Of a stretch of DNA of 64,000 bases, positions 10,051 to 19,712 are shown one piece after another; within the stretch, counting starts at the first letter, position 1; each line of letters starts with the position of its first letter. Below the pieces are notes generated by a model. The model saw nothing but the letters and a program-made list of their open reading frames with translations, was not told the origin of the DNA and did no database searches. The translations under genes were made by a program, and so were the position numbers. This stretch comes from Orychophragmus violaceus. Lineage: Eukaryota > Streptophyta > Magnoliopsida > Brassicales > Brassicaceae. Location of the stretch: assembly GCA_030180135.1 (NCBI GenBank), contig CM058236.1, positions 56,013,728 to 56,077,727 of the forward strand, given 5' to 3'.

Positions 10051-10740
10051 TTGCGTTTCAGGTACGCCTGTAATCGGCCTGCAACGATCGACACGGTCAT
10101 GTGTGTCGATCGTCACATCTTCGAGATTGCATCGATCGACACAACTCGTGCATCGATCGACACATTGCGTAAGATGATGGGAATGATGGAACGGATGTTG
10201 GAAAATCAGCAGAATAACTCATTCTGCAGAGGCTATGGTTCCTATTCATTCACCAGAGGTTATGAATCTCCATCATATCAGCCTTTTCCTCCTCGCAATA
10301 CACAGTCTGATAAGCTGATAAGTATGATGGAGCAGTTATTGGAAAAGCAGGAAGAAGATTTGAACTACATCAGTGGCTCTGGATTCCAAGGAAACAGGTT
10401 TGGTAATCAGCAAGGTAACAAGTTCTTTAATGGTGGACAGAGGAGTGCTTTCACAAGCAATCAAAACTCTTATGTATATGGACATACTGCTGATTATCAG
10501 AAGCCTTTGCAGCAAGGTAATTCTTATCAGAGAACTTATGGATCATCTTCTTGTCAGACACCTCCTGCTGCTGATGCTTATAAGAGCAAGATGGAATCCA
10601 TGATGGAGCAGTTGCTAGAGGATCAGACTAAGACTGTTGTAGACTTCGACAGGAAGCTGGATACTATGCATGAAAATCTGAATGGAAAGTTTGAATCTTT
10701 GAGCACACATGTGAAGAAGCTAGATGCCCGAGTTCAATAA
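10051..10740 (+). CDS. gypsy-1 gag-region ORF, first part (229 aa)
   Basis: Residues about 100-229 match the C-terminal linker of the gypsy-2 Gag: GSGFQGNRF, repeated MMEQLLE segments and an LNGKFESLSTHVKKLD heptad-like stretch. The Gag capsid domain is missing, so a deletion joined the leader to the gag C-terminus. The first residues translate the palindromes of the leader, and the natural start may instead be the ATG at about 10153. It ends at an in-frame TAA (10738-10740); the next ORF is in the same frame, so the original frame ran to 11526. No enzymatic motif is present. Confidence 0.75.
   Translation: MRFRYACNRPATIDTVMCVDRHIFEIASIDTTRASIDTLRKMMGMMERMLENQQNNSFCRGYGSYSFTRGYESPSYQPFPPRNTQSDKLISMMEQLLEKQEEDLNYISGSGFQGNRFGNQQGNKFFNGGQRSAFTSNQNSYVYGHTADYQKPLQQGNSYQRTYGSSSCQTPPAADAYKSKMESMMEQLLEDQTKTVVDFDRKLDTMHENLNGKFESLSTHVKKLDARVQ
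10081..10163. repeat. CGATCG palindromes in the gypsy-1 leader
   Basis: 14-mers start at 10081, 10103, 10129 and 10150. The last pair is spaced 21 bp and the first 22 bp. Confidence 0.9.
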
Positions 10741-10806
10741 ACAGCTGGAGCAATACAAAGGCATAATGAAGCTGGGAAAGCTGAACAGAGGCTGTACATC
10801 AATGTT

Positions 10807-11526
10807 GTGACCATAAGAGATGGGATTGACTTGTTGGGAGAAGAAGAGAGCATAATCTCGGATTTTATGGATGAATATTGTCTGTCTGAGACATGCGTCG
10901 ATCGACACACTCTCGATGTCTATCGATGCATCCCTGATACGTCTGATGGATCTGAACATAATCGCCTTGTGTCGATCGACACATCTCGTGCATCGATCGA
11001 CACAGATCGCAGACGGGACCAGAAGCCTGCAACAATTCTGGAACGAGTCTATAATCCCTTTGTGCCATATCCTAAGGTTCCTAAACCGTCTAAACAGGAG
11101 CTAGAAGTGACTAAATGCATGAAACTGATAGATAAGGAGCTGAATGAAACTCCACCAGCTGAAGCTTCGAGAGTTCATCCTTGTGTGTTGAGAGATGCGA
11201 AGAAGATGATATCCGCTGATAGTCATGTGAAAGAAGAAGTTCAGATTGGTGGAACTACAGTATCTGATAGTGGGGAAAAGAAGATGGTGGTTCCTCAGGA
11301 ATCTGCTCTAACATCTTCAGTGCCTGCAACTGTTCATAAGCTGAAAGCTCCAAACATCAGATCTCCACCAAAGGTAAGGCATAAATCATCTAAGCTTAAA
11401 CCTCCTAACCGCATTGCTTTGAATGAAGGAAAATGCAGCATCCCACCCAAGCTTCGCTCCCGCCCTGATTCTGTTTACTCTTTCCTTGGGAAGCCTCATG
11501 ATCCAACAGCATACACACCTCTTTAG
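10807..11526 (+). CDS. gypsy-1 gag-region ORF, second part (239 aa)
   Basis: Same frame as the ORF ending at 10740, separated by one stop. It contains the palindromes as codons (VSIDT and ASIDT, seven residues apart), a proline-rich VPYPKVPKPSKQ stretch and a basic C-terminus (about 175-225). It lacks the retropepsin-like block that gypsy-2 has after the corresponding region. I recognise no domain of known function. It is best read as the remains of the Gag-to-protease linker of an Athila-like element. Confidence 0.65.
   Translation: MTIRDGIDLLGEEESIISDFMDEYCLSETCVDRHTLDVYRCIPDTSDGSEHNRLVSIDTSRASIDTDRRRDQKPATILERVYNPFVPYPKVPKPSKQELEVTKCMKLIDKELNETPPAEASRVHPCVLRDAKKMISADSHVKEEVQIGGTTVSDSGEKKMVVPQESALTSSVPATVHKLKAPNIRSPPKVRHKSSKLKPPNRIALNEGKCSIPPKLRSRPDSVYSFLGKPHDPTAYTPL
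10895..11003. repeat. CGATCG palindromes within the gypsy-1 ORF
   Basis: 14-mers start at 10895 and 10916 (the second degraded) and at 10969 and 10990. Both pairs are spaced 21 bp, which is seven codons. Confidence 0.88.
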
Positions 11527-12906
11527 ATGAAGAGATATTCACAGAGACATTCAAAGTCTTTGTTGAAAACGCCGTGAGTCAAATCTCTATCCCATAGTCA
11601 AGCTAATGACTAAAAACAAGCGCTAAGTGGGAGGCAACCCACTATAGAGTCAGTTTTCATTTTTATTTTTCATTTTTAGGTGTTTGTTTCTTTGATTTTT
11701 CGTTTTAGTGTTTTCAGCCGAGAGAACAGGTCCAAAATCGCTTAGCATCGATCGACACAACATGTGTGTTGATCGACACAGTGCGATTACACAAATGAAT
11801 CGAGCAAATGCGCCTTACGTCGATCGATGCAGTCCTGAGCATCGATCGACACAGTGCGACGAGAGGTACACAACTTTGGATTTTTCAAACTCTTTTCAAT
11901 TTGATTATCTGTTTTCCCCGAGCTCATGCTTTGATTACACTGGGGAAAGTGTAGTTTAAGTGTGGGGGAGGTAGCTACTGACGCACGCTTTTGTTTTCAT
12001 AGAGTCAGACCTGTTTTTCAAAAAAATTGGTTTTATTGAGTCAAAAACAATTTTAAGTAGGAAATAGTGAATTTTTGAGAAGTTAACAACAGCTTGCAGG
12101 AACTTAAGTGACCATTGGGATGAAGTTTCAAGATCTATCTATGACTATTAAAAAACCCCAGCACAGATCAACCTACTGAGGACACCCACATCACTTCAGG
12201 TATCAGAGGATCCTTTACTGACTTCACCCTTGTAAACCTGACTTAATTTTCTCACCTAAGGGCTTGGTATAGCTTGAGTCGGACTCCTTTGTTTGGTTCT
12301 GACACAGCTTGTAAACCTGTCCGAGTATGATTCCCTTCTCCCCTTCTCTTAAAGTAAAAAAAAAAAAGAGAATAATAAACTGAGGATGAGCTAATAGCTC
12401 CGAAGTGGTCTCGGGAGTAGTAGCAAACACTATTACCTCATGTGCATCCATGGAATGTGTCCAAAGTACACCCCATAGCGGGAAGAGCAATGATAAAAAA
12501 AAAATGATACCCAATGGGGAAAAATCAGATTGCTAAGGAAGGGAAAAGAGAAGAAAGGAACCATAAAAAGATAGTATGGTGGTCTAGAGCTAGGAGAGTA
12601 AGAATCCATGTGCCCTTTGATCGATAATCCTTAGGTGAGACCGCACTTAATAGCTTATAGAAGTCAGTAGGGTGAATTTGAATGCGTGAATGTGATTGTG
12701 GAGTTTACTTAGGACAGTTGCTAAGTGTGGGGGAAGTACATGTTGGTCTTGATATCTTGCAGGTGATTCTTTCAGTGGCTTACTAAGGGGAATCTGAGTG
12801 TTGTTGCTTCTAGGATGAAAAGAGTTTCTGAAAGTTTTCAAACCTCTTCACCATGCTTTGGTTCTTTACTTGCTTGAGGGCAAGCAAGAGCTAAGTGTGG
12901 GGGAGT
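11527..12906 (+). other. gypsy-1 3' untranslated region
   Basis: Non-coding, 1.4 kb. It holds a short hairpin GTGGGaggcaaCCCAC (11627-11642), palindrome pairs at 11745/11766 and 11817/11839, and three AAGTGTGGGGGA tracts (about 11960, 12724 and 12894). The last tract directly precedes the 3' LTR and is the polypurine tract. The whole region aligns with 59673-61040 of gypsy-2. Confidence 0.85.
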
Positions 12907-13984
12907 TGATATACCATGGATTTTAGGGATTTTAGCCATGGTACATGTCTTATTTATCGAGTCTTTTAGTATGTTTTGGAGTCTTTTCAGGTGTTTTACA
13001 GGTTTAAGGACATTTGGAGCCTAATTGGACGTTCTGGGAGTATTGGGAGCATTTATGCACTGTTTAGAGGTTTCACAGAGTTCACTGGCTGCGAAATCGC
13101 CCTGCATCGGTCGACGCAGTGTGGCATCGGTCGATGCAGTGCATCGGTCGATGCAAGGTGATTCTTGCGCACAAAATTCCAGAAATTACAGTTTTTTCCC
13201 AGAAACTTCCCAGATTTGCAAAAAGGCCTCAGGCGTGTTTTAGACTATATATTAGGGTTTTTAGCCACTTGTTTAGGCTACGCTTTTACTACGCATTATT
13301 TTATTTTCAGAGAGAGTTAGGGGCTGATCATGATCTCGAAAGAGAGAGGATTTTGAGCCCCAGATCTTTATTTGATTTTATAATATTTGGTTTTCTATTC
13401 ATGATGTTTTCTGTTTCGATGATTATGTCTGAGTAGATTACCTGTTAAGTTTAGGGATTCTCATTAGGAATTTCATGGAATTATAGGTTGATTAATCTGT
13501 AGGGATTCATACTTGCTAGTTCTTTATATAGGTTGTTCTTAATGCTTAATCTGAAGTAGCTATACAGATTTATGATGTTAGGTTGATTTCCACAACGACA
13601 GTTGGTTGATTAGCTAGAAAGAACCTAGATGAGCAATTTGATCTACTCGCAAAGAAATTTGGTTTAGAGGAATTGTGAACGAACGAACTTGAGATTAATG
13701 CTTGTTTAGAACTCTAGAATTCACAATGAAAGTTGATTTGCTAGGTTGGTAGACATAAATAGGATTCGCAACAAAAGTTGGTTTCTTATACTTCCGTGAT
13801 TCCAGTTCTAGAACAATACTTAATTAGATCACGATTGATTGATTAGCTTATGTTCCTGATTTCCTGAGAACTCCCTAGACTTAACACCTTTGCCTCCTTG
13901 CTTACAAACTCGCTACTGATTTACTATTCTGTTTTGCTTTAGTTTCTCATTTTTTTTTTGATCAAATAACTTTAATATTAAAAG

Positions 13985-15418
13985 CTAGTCTCCATAAAAG
14001 GAGTAAGTGTTTGTAGACAACATCACCACAAAGGCATAATAAACAGAAAATATAATAACATAAGCAGAAAAGTTGAAATGGATAATGACGACATAGCACT
14101 TAAACAAATACAAGTCTTGGAGAAGTCCTCGATTCTCTTCAACAATGGAGTTGTTAAGTAAGGTGAAGTCTTGGGTACTGGATCGAACACCCGAGATTGG
14201 AACAGCAACAAGTGCACAATTTCCAATCTCCAGAATGGCTACAGAGGCGATTAAACACCTGACAAATGAGCCTGTGATAACACTCCTTGCAATACAATCA
14301 TTTGAAACAAATGGTGAATACAAAGGGGTAATGAACTCCACAAAGGAGCCAAGATCCTCATAAAGAGGTAAGGTAACGAAATCCTCATATAGAGGCAAGG
14401 TATCAAGATCCTCAATACGAGGCAAGGGTCTGCATAAAGCAGTAAGGTGATCCTCAATACGAGGCAAGGGTCTGCATAAAACAGTAAGGTGATCCTCAAT
14501 ACGAGGCAAGAGTCTGCATAAAGAAATAAAAAGATCCTCATAAAGAGGCAATGTGACAGAATCCTCATAAAGAGGTAAGTTGTCAAGATCCTCATAAAGA
14601 GGCAATGTAACAAAATCCTCATAAAGAGGCAAAGGTAAGCTAAGAACAAGTCTAGCAATCTCACAGAGAGTTAATTGAATTGACGGGACCTTGATCATAA
14701 GGAAGATAACTCTAGCAATTGGACAACAATCAGTCAATTCCAAGGCATTCCAAAGGATCAACAAGATCGAACCTTTGTTGATAATCTGGGTAGATGCGGA
14801 AATGGCGGTGAGCAATGGAGTCGGGGACAGGGGCAGAACCGGCATAGGCATGCTGAGGAACACCAGTGGAAGAGCTCTTGTCCAAGGAGCTGTCCGAGAT
14901 GACAAAGCCCACCTAGCAGCCGGAGGCGGAGCCCGAGGTAGCCCACGACAGTGAAAGTCTGAACCCAAGCCTCGCGAGGGACTCGTAAGGTTAGAGAGAG
15001 ACCAAGGGCGGGAGTAGATCTGGGGCAAAACACACCTGCAGAGGAGAGGCGTCGAAGTGCTACGAGAGGTGATGCGAGGTGGAGGAGCGGCGAGAGGTGG
15101 AACAACAGAGACACGCAGCAACGGCGCAGTAGACCATCCGGTGGTGGAGCAGAGGAGACAGGGACATAAAGCCTGTGACGGAAGAGCAGCTGACGGCGAG
15201 ATCCAAACACCATGGGAGATCCCATAAGCGGACAGAGATGAAGATCGACGACCAACGGCCGGATGAGGCACTATGGCAACCAGTAATAACACCGGCGGAG
15301 GTTCTGGAGGAACTGGAGGGACTGGAGGCTCAGGCAACAGAGACGCGACGAGATCCGGATCTGGCGGTTCAGACGGTGTTGGGGGATGACTTGAGTGTGC
15401 AAACGACGGCATCTCCAT
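13985..15418 (-). CDS. 477-codon ORF of the LINE-derived element; function unknown
   Basis: Runs through almost the whole retroposon. Residues 1-50 are very rich in Pro and acidic residues (PPEPP repeats), as in N-termini of plant LINE ORF1 proteins. The middle has no recognised domain. About residues 255-355 are a repeat of LPLYED or LPRIED units encoded by the minisatellite, and the C-terminus is hydrophobic. No CCHC or RNA-binding domain is visible, and the open frame may be chance, helped by the repeat. Low confidence that it is translated. Confidence 0.35.
   Translation of the reverse strand: MEMPSFAHSSHPPTPSEPPDPDLVASLLPEPPVPPVPPEPPPVLLLVAIVPHPAVGRRSSSLSAYGISHGVWISPSAALPSQALCPCLLCSTTGWSTAPLLRVSVVPPLAAPPPRITSRSTSTPLLCRCVLPQIYSRPWSLSNLTSPSRGLGSDFHCRGLPRAPPPAARWALSSRTAPWTRALPLVFLSMPMPVLPLSPTPLLTAISASTQIINKGSILLILWNALELTDCCPIARVIFLMIKVPSIQLTLCEIARLVLSLPLPLYEDFVTLPLYEDLDNLPLYEDSVTLPLYEDLFISLCRLLPRIEDHLTVLCRPLPRIEDHLTALCRPLPRIEDLDTLPLYEDFVTLPLYEDLGSFVEFITPLYSPFVSNDCIARSVITGSFVRCLIASVAILEIGNCALVAVPISGVRSSTQDFTLLNNSIVEENRGLLQDLYLFKCYVVIIHFNFSAYVIIFSVYYAFVVMLSTNTYSFYGD
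14350..14640. repeat. palindromic minisatellite in the LINE-derived element
   Basis: Minus-strand units of about 27 bp built around CCTCTTTATGAGGAT, plus three longer units of about 42 bp around CCTCGTATTGAGG. Each unit is itself a short inverted repeat. Confidence 0.85.
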
Positions 15419-15794
15419 GGGAGAGAGAAAATCTTGGCTTCAGGTCTTGAAGACGAAGAAACTCGAGACAGGAGACTGCTGGGCTCAGTCGGAGAAGCTA
15501 GGGTTGCAGATCTGGTGGAGAGAATCCATCGCAGGCGAGGAAGAAGAAGATGCGGGGCACCTAGGTTCCCGTGCCTGGGAGAGAAACCCTTCGATTTTTT
15601 CCTCTAGCGTTCTGCAGTCTACTTATCCATGCTTTAGTTTCTCATTACAATTTGCTTTCTCCTAGTTTAATCTTTTCTGTTCTTAATCTATCGTTGACCG
15701 GAGTCCCTGTGGATTCGATACCCTAAGTACTACAACTACATCATTGTGCACTTGCAGTTAGAATATGGATTAAAACTTTACACCTATCAATTTC

Positions 15795-17170
15795 TCAAAA
15801 CACTCATTAACGAAATATCCTTCAAATTGACTATACAAAGCTCTTGAAGCCTTTTTTAAATCATAGAGCTTTCTTGATTTTATACCCTCACTGGACTCAT
15901 TCGTCACTTTGAATCCCTTTGGTTGTTTCACATAGATATTCTCCTTCAGTTCTCCATGCAAGAATACACTTTTGACGTCTAGTTAAAAGATCTTCCAGTC
16001 CTTTTATGCTGCAATCGCATGTATTAGTCGGATTGTATCTCATTGTGCCACTTGAGCGAATATTTCATAAAGTATATCCATTGTTTCTGGTGATAGCCTT
16101 TTGCAACTAATCTGGCTTTGAATTTTTCAATGTCTCTTTTTCATTGTACTTTGTCTTGAAGATCCACTTCACTCCAATTACTTTTGCTTCTTCTAGAAGA
16201 TCCACTAGTTCCCAAGTGTTATTCTCTTCAAATGAAGTTATCTCTGCCTCCATTTCTCATATCCATTCTTCTTGTTTTACCGCATGCTCAAAGCATTATG
16301 GATCCTCTGATCCAACGAACATAGACAGAATATCTTCCTCGTATTATGTTACGATAAATTCGGTTTTTCTTGACATAGTCACTCATCCACACAGGTCTTT
16401 GTATTTGTCTCCCACTTCCTCTTCTTTTGGTTTGTTGCTTTGTTGTGTTTTTTCTTCTGCTTCAGTTTCTCCTTCAGCATTCGGAACTTGTGTCTCCTTC
16501 TGCAGCATGTTCTATTTCTGGGTCACTTCAAGTCATTTCATTTTCATGCTACCTTTCTTCCCAATCCCCATTTTCTGCTCTCGTCAAATGAACATCTCAG
16601 CAAATGTCACACATTCGATTCCTTTCTCATCTAGTTTAATCCTTTTCATATGGAACAAGTGCATATGTTGTGCTCTCAAATCTCATGAGATGCTCCAAAG
16701 ATGGTTTAATTGTTCCACTTCTCTTATGTTGTCACGTCTTCAAGGGCCATAGACGTACTTTTATTCAATAAATATGTAGCATATTGAACAGCTTCTGGCC
16801 AGAATATCCTAGGAGCTCCCATCTCCAACATATTGAATCTCGTAATATTTCATGATGCTCCGATTATTCCTCTCATATAGCCTGTTTTAATGTGGTGTGA
16901 ATGCAGCTGTGAACTGCCTTTTTATTCCATACTCTCTGCAATAGTTTTTGAACTCTTTTGAATTATATTCCCCGCCTCTGTCTGAGCATAGACATATAAG
17001 TTTATGTTCGGGCTCTCTTTCTTTTCAGATTTGAACTCCTTGAAGACCTTGGAAGCTTCAGAATCCCATTTAAAACCAAAATTACAGCGAAGAAAATCTA
17101 TCAAACTTTGGTACCTAGTTTTGAATATATTCATCCTATTTTATACTGGCCATAGGTTTTTGTAGATCTA
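15795..17170 (-). pseudogene. copia-C relic: RT start and integrase, right of gypsy-1
   Basis: The minus strand shows degenerate Ty1/copia pol. 15770-15961 encodes MHGELKENIYVKQPKGF (RT). 16000-16210 encodes an RT start with WELVDLLEEAKVIGVKWIFK-type residues. 16740-17134 resembles the integrase core, with SDRGGEY-type residues in shifting frames. Many stops and frameshifts are present. It is the other half of 8474-8709 and clearly older than gypsy-1. Confidence 0.8.
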
Positions 17171-17818
17171 AGTTGTTGGTGTAGAGTTGATAATATTCTT
17201 GTCTCCACTGTTAGCTTATTAAATTTACTGTTAACATCGCGAAAACCTTAATTGATGCATCCACTAGTGACTGTAATACAATTTGTGTTCAGATCTAGAC
17301 AATATATGAATGATATTGACCATTCCCTTCTACATCTTGTGGATCTCCCATCTAGTGCATGAGTCATATCTCTCCGGTTCTTAGAGCATCCTCAACCATG
17401 GTATCTTCCATGAGTTTCTTTTCAAATAACATCTTTCAAATGTGTTAATCTATAGGTACTATTTTTAACAAAAAAATGAATGCAAAATCTCCTCAATTAT
17501 TTTACAAATTTTGCTTCAAATAATTGTTTAGCTTTGCATAACAGAGAATTTTATATAGGTTTCATAAATTGTTAATTAAATAACAATGAATTGAGAGTGA
17601 TTTTAATAACTAGACATACATTCCATGTTTAATAACAAAAGATTTGATAAGAGTTTTTAAAATAATAAAAAACCACATAGTCTTTTAAAACCTCTAATCA
17701 AATACACCCCTTAATGTATTGTGTTTACTGGAACCTAAAGATAGAAATAGTTAAATATTATTTGGCCTTTTATGAAAAAATAAAAGAAATTTTTAGATGA
17801 TATTAATCATATTAGTCG
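17171..17818. other. AT-rich intergenic stretch
   Basis: The first 200 bases may be more of the copia relic. The remainder shows no gene, element end or clear repeat. Confidence 0.4.
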
Positions 17819-17829
17819 ATCTAAACTGA

Positions 17830-18644
17830 GAGATCTCTCTCTCTCTTCCTCGTTCCATCTTCTCTCTTCACTAAGTCGCCTGAAATTCTTCGTTCTCCGG
17901 CCATCGGTGGCAGCATCTTGTAAAGCCGATGGCCGGGTTACTGTTGTAATTCCTGTTTTTCGTTTTCTACCAATTTCTACTCAGTTTTCTTGTTTATATG
18001 TGTGGAATCGGGTTTTTCGGATAATAACTCCGGTTTTCATGCCCGTTGATTCTCCCGATCTGTGTCGGGTTTTTTTTTCCCGGATAGATTCCGAATCTAC
18101 GATCTTTTCCATGGTGCACTTCCGTCTCACCGCTGCTACTGTCCTTCTTCCTTGGTGTCGTGCGCTCACCAGACGTTGGTTCTAGTGCCCAAACGAGTTA
18201 TACAGGCCTGTCCAGATCTTCTTTCACGGCAGTTACATCTCTTTGGATACCCCTACAGTAGCGCAGAATCTACAATGGCAATGAAGAAATGGAAAAGGAT
18301 GTGCTTTCACTTATGGCTGTGGTGATGGTTTGGTTGGAGTAGACTGGCATGTGATTTCAATTGTAGCGACGACAATGATTTTACGGTGGCCGGAAACATC
18401 GATGCCGCTTTGCATGCAGCCACTAGCTGGATGATTGATATGTGGCTCCTCTTCCTCGGCTATTGGACACGTGGTTTACCGCGTGTCCCAAAAACATGTT
18501 TCGACCGGTTTCTTTTGGATCACTGTAATTGGACTTAACCCATTTTGATTTGTATTTTATTTATATTCTACGGCTGTAAATTTATGTATTTTGCAAGATG
18601 AGCATTATAAAAATCTAAAGTTGCCGCAAAAAAAAAAAGAGTAA
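17830..18644 (+). mobile_element. non-coding retroposon (about 0.8 kb) with 11-bp TSD
   Basis: Flanked by ATCTAAACTGA (17819-17829 and 18645-18655). It has a GC-rich CT-repeat start and ends in TTGCCGC followed by an A run. No ORF longer than 92 codons is present. Size, poly(A) and absence of coding capacity resemble the Sadhu retroposons described in Arabidopsis; membership is an inference. Confidence 0.75.
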
Positions 18645-18655
18645 ATCTAAACTGA

Positions 18656-19027
18656 AAAATTTAGTCAAATATATTTAAATCAATAATTAATATCTCATAT
18701 AGTAATACTAATGCAATGAGTGTTATGTGGTGTGCGAAGTTGTACGTCTGCTGCCATGAACTAACGAATAGAAAGGCACCGCGTAAGGTGTATACATCCC
18801 TGAACGGTAAAGATCTCGCGGCAAATTACTCCGTTTTTATCTTCTTTTTTTTTTTGATCAAACTCCGTTTTTATCTTTATTAATAATCTAATATTGGTAA
18901 CTCATCGCTGGGACCCACGACAAACCGTTAATAGTAATATCATTGGTGGTTTTGTTTCGAGAGGTTTCTTCTACTCTTCTTCTTTGGTCAAGTCTTCAAG
19001 CCTAAATCTCATCTCTCTCAATTATTG
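18656..19027 (+). promoter_or_regulatory. upstream region and 5' UTR of the PMP3-type gene
   Basis: About 370 bp from the retroposon to the ATG. It contains a pyrimidine-rich leader (TTCTTCTACTCTTCTTC near 18970) typical of plant 5' UTRs. No clear TATA box is seen. A tiny LINE insertion sits at 18844-18861. Confidence 0.5.
18828..18877 (-). mobile_element. almost empty LINE insertion (18 bp) in a 16-bp duplication
   Basis: ACTCCGTTTTTATCTT occurs at 18828-18843 and 18862-18877. Between them are 18 bases, C, eleven T, GATCAA, which on the minus strand is TTGATC plus a poly(A) tail. TTGATC before the tail matches the LINE end at 13951-13960. Confidence 0.75.
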
Positions 19028-19548
19028 ATGGCGAGTAATTGCGAGCTTTGCTGCGAGATCTTGATCGCGATCCTTCTTCCTCCCGTCGGAGTTTGTCTCA
19101 GGCATGGCTGTTGCACTGTAAGTTTACCCTTCGATCTCTCTCTCGATTGAGAATTGAGCTCTCTAATTTTTCCCGAGAAACTGTGAGAATCGTAGCTTAA
19201 TCCCTGGAATTCAATTACGGAATTGAAATTGATTACGACTCTTGCCTTCTGGGAATCAATCTGATAAAGATTAATTGCTGCCGAGAAATCGCTAAGAAAT
19301 TATATTTGACTTTGGTATTGGGGGATTTCGTGAAAAACACTGACTATAAAATAAAAAATCTTTAAAATTTTGTTGTTTTGCCCAAATTAACTCATGATTC
19401 TTGTTTGCAGGTTGAGTTCTTCATTTGTTTGATACTCACTTGTTTAGGCTACCTTCCGGGAATAATCTACGCGATCTATGCTATCTTGTTCTTGAACCGC
19501 GATGAGTACTCTGATGACTACAGACGTCCAATCTACTACGTTGCTTGA
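19028..19548 (+). CDS. PMP3/RCI2-type plasma membrane proteolipid, two exons, 75 aa
   Basis: Exon 1 is 19028-19117 and exon 2 is 19411-19548; the intron has GT (19118) and AG (19410) ends. The joined product is 75 residues. Exon 1 starts MASNCELCCEI and has the family signature LLPPVGVCLRHGC. Exon 2 has VEFFICLILT, LGYLPGIIYAIYAI and a charged tail ending RRPIYYVA. Two membrane helices (about 10-28 and 35-55) are expected. The family (UPF0057; low temperature and salt responsive) encodes small plasma-membrane proteins affecting ion balance and membrane potential. The longer hydrophilic tail fits the tailed plant subgroup. Intact, and probably the best-supported host gene here. It is flanked closely by retroposons on both sides. 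Confidence 0.95.
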
Positions 19549-19712
19549 CCATTTTTATCATTCTTCTTGGAAACATATGTATTCTTTACAATGTGATTAC
19601 TGTATCTTATAACATTGGAGGCTATATATTATGTTAAGAACCCTGTTTTTTTTTTCTCTTCAATGCGGGTTTTCTTTTGTCTCAATTCGAAATTGTATCT
19701 GCCATCGAGCGG

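Larger units (their letters stand above)
13951..15630 (-). mobile_element. LINE-derived non-autonomous retroposon (1.68 kb) with 15-bp TSD
   Basis: Flanked by GCTTTAGTTTCTCAT at 13936-13950 and 15631-15645. The T run at 13951 is the poly(A) tail on the minus strand, preceded by TTATTTGATC as in plant LINE tails. The right end is a GC-rich 5' region like that of plant LINEs, with a proline-rich ORF1-like start. No endonuclease or RT is present. It carries a minisatellite at 14350-14640. Confidence 0.88.
8710..15789 (+). mobile_element. non-autonomous Ty3/gypsy-type LTR element (gypsy-1), complete, TSD ATTTC
   Basis: It has two LTRs (8710-9939 and 12907-15789, the second split by a LINE), an Athila-type primer binding site, a 1.5-kb gag-like frame, a long 3' UTR and a purine tract before the 3' LTR. 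The duplications are ATTTC at 8705-8709 and 15790-15794. No protease, RT, RNase H or integrase is present, so movement would need enzymes from another element. LTRs differ at roughly 30 positions by eye (about 2.5%) plus a 42-bp length change. It is inserted in copia-C. Confidence 0.95.
12907..15789 (+). repeat. gypsy-1 3' LTR, split by a LINE-derived insertion
   Basis: The LTR sequence is 12907-13950 plus 15646-15789. Removing the insertion and one duplicate leaves 1188 bp, exactly 42 bp shorter than the 5' LTR. The 42 bp equal two 21-bp palindrome units: three copies remain, at 13104, 13124 and 13141. Confidence 0.93.

Noticed and set aside
13985..15418. 477-codon frame as a host proline-rich protein
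   Set aside because: It ends within 35 bp of the retroposon tail and is built partly from the minisatellite.
14691..15665. Several plus-strand frames in the LINE-derived element
   Set aside because: Antisense shadows of the GC-rich 5' region; the TSD and tail fix the element on the minus strand.
17830..18325. Frames of 60-90 codons in the non-coding retroposon
   Set aside because: No conserved motif, and the element has the form of a non-coding retroposon.
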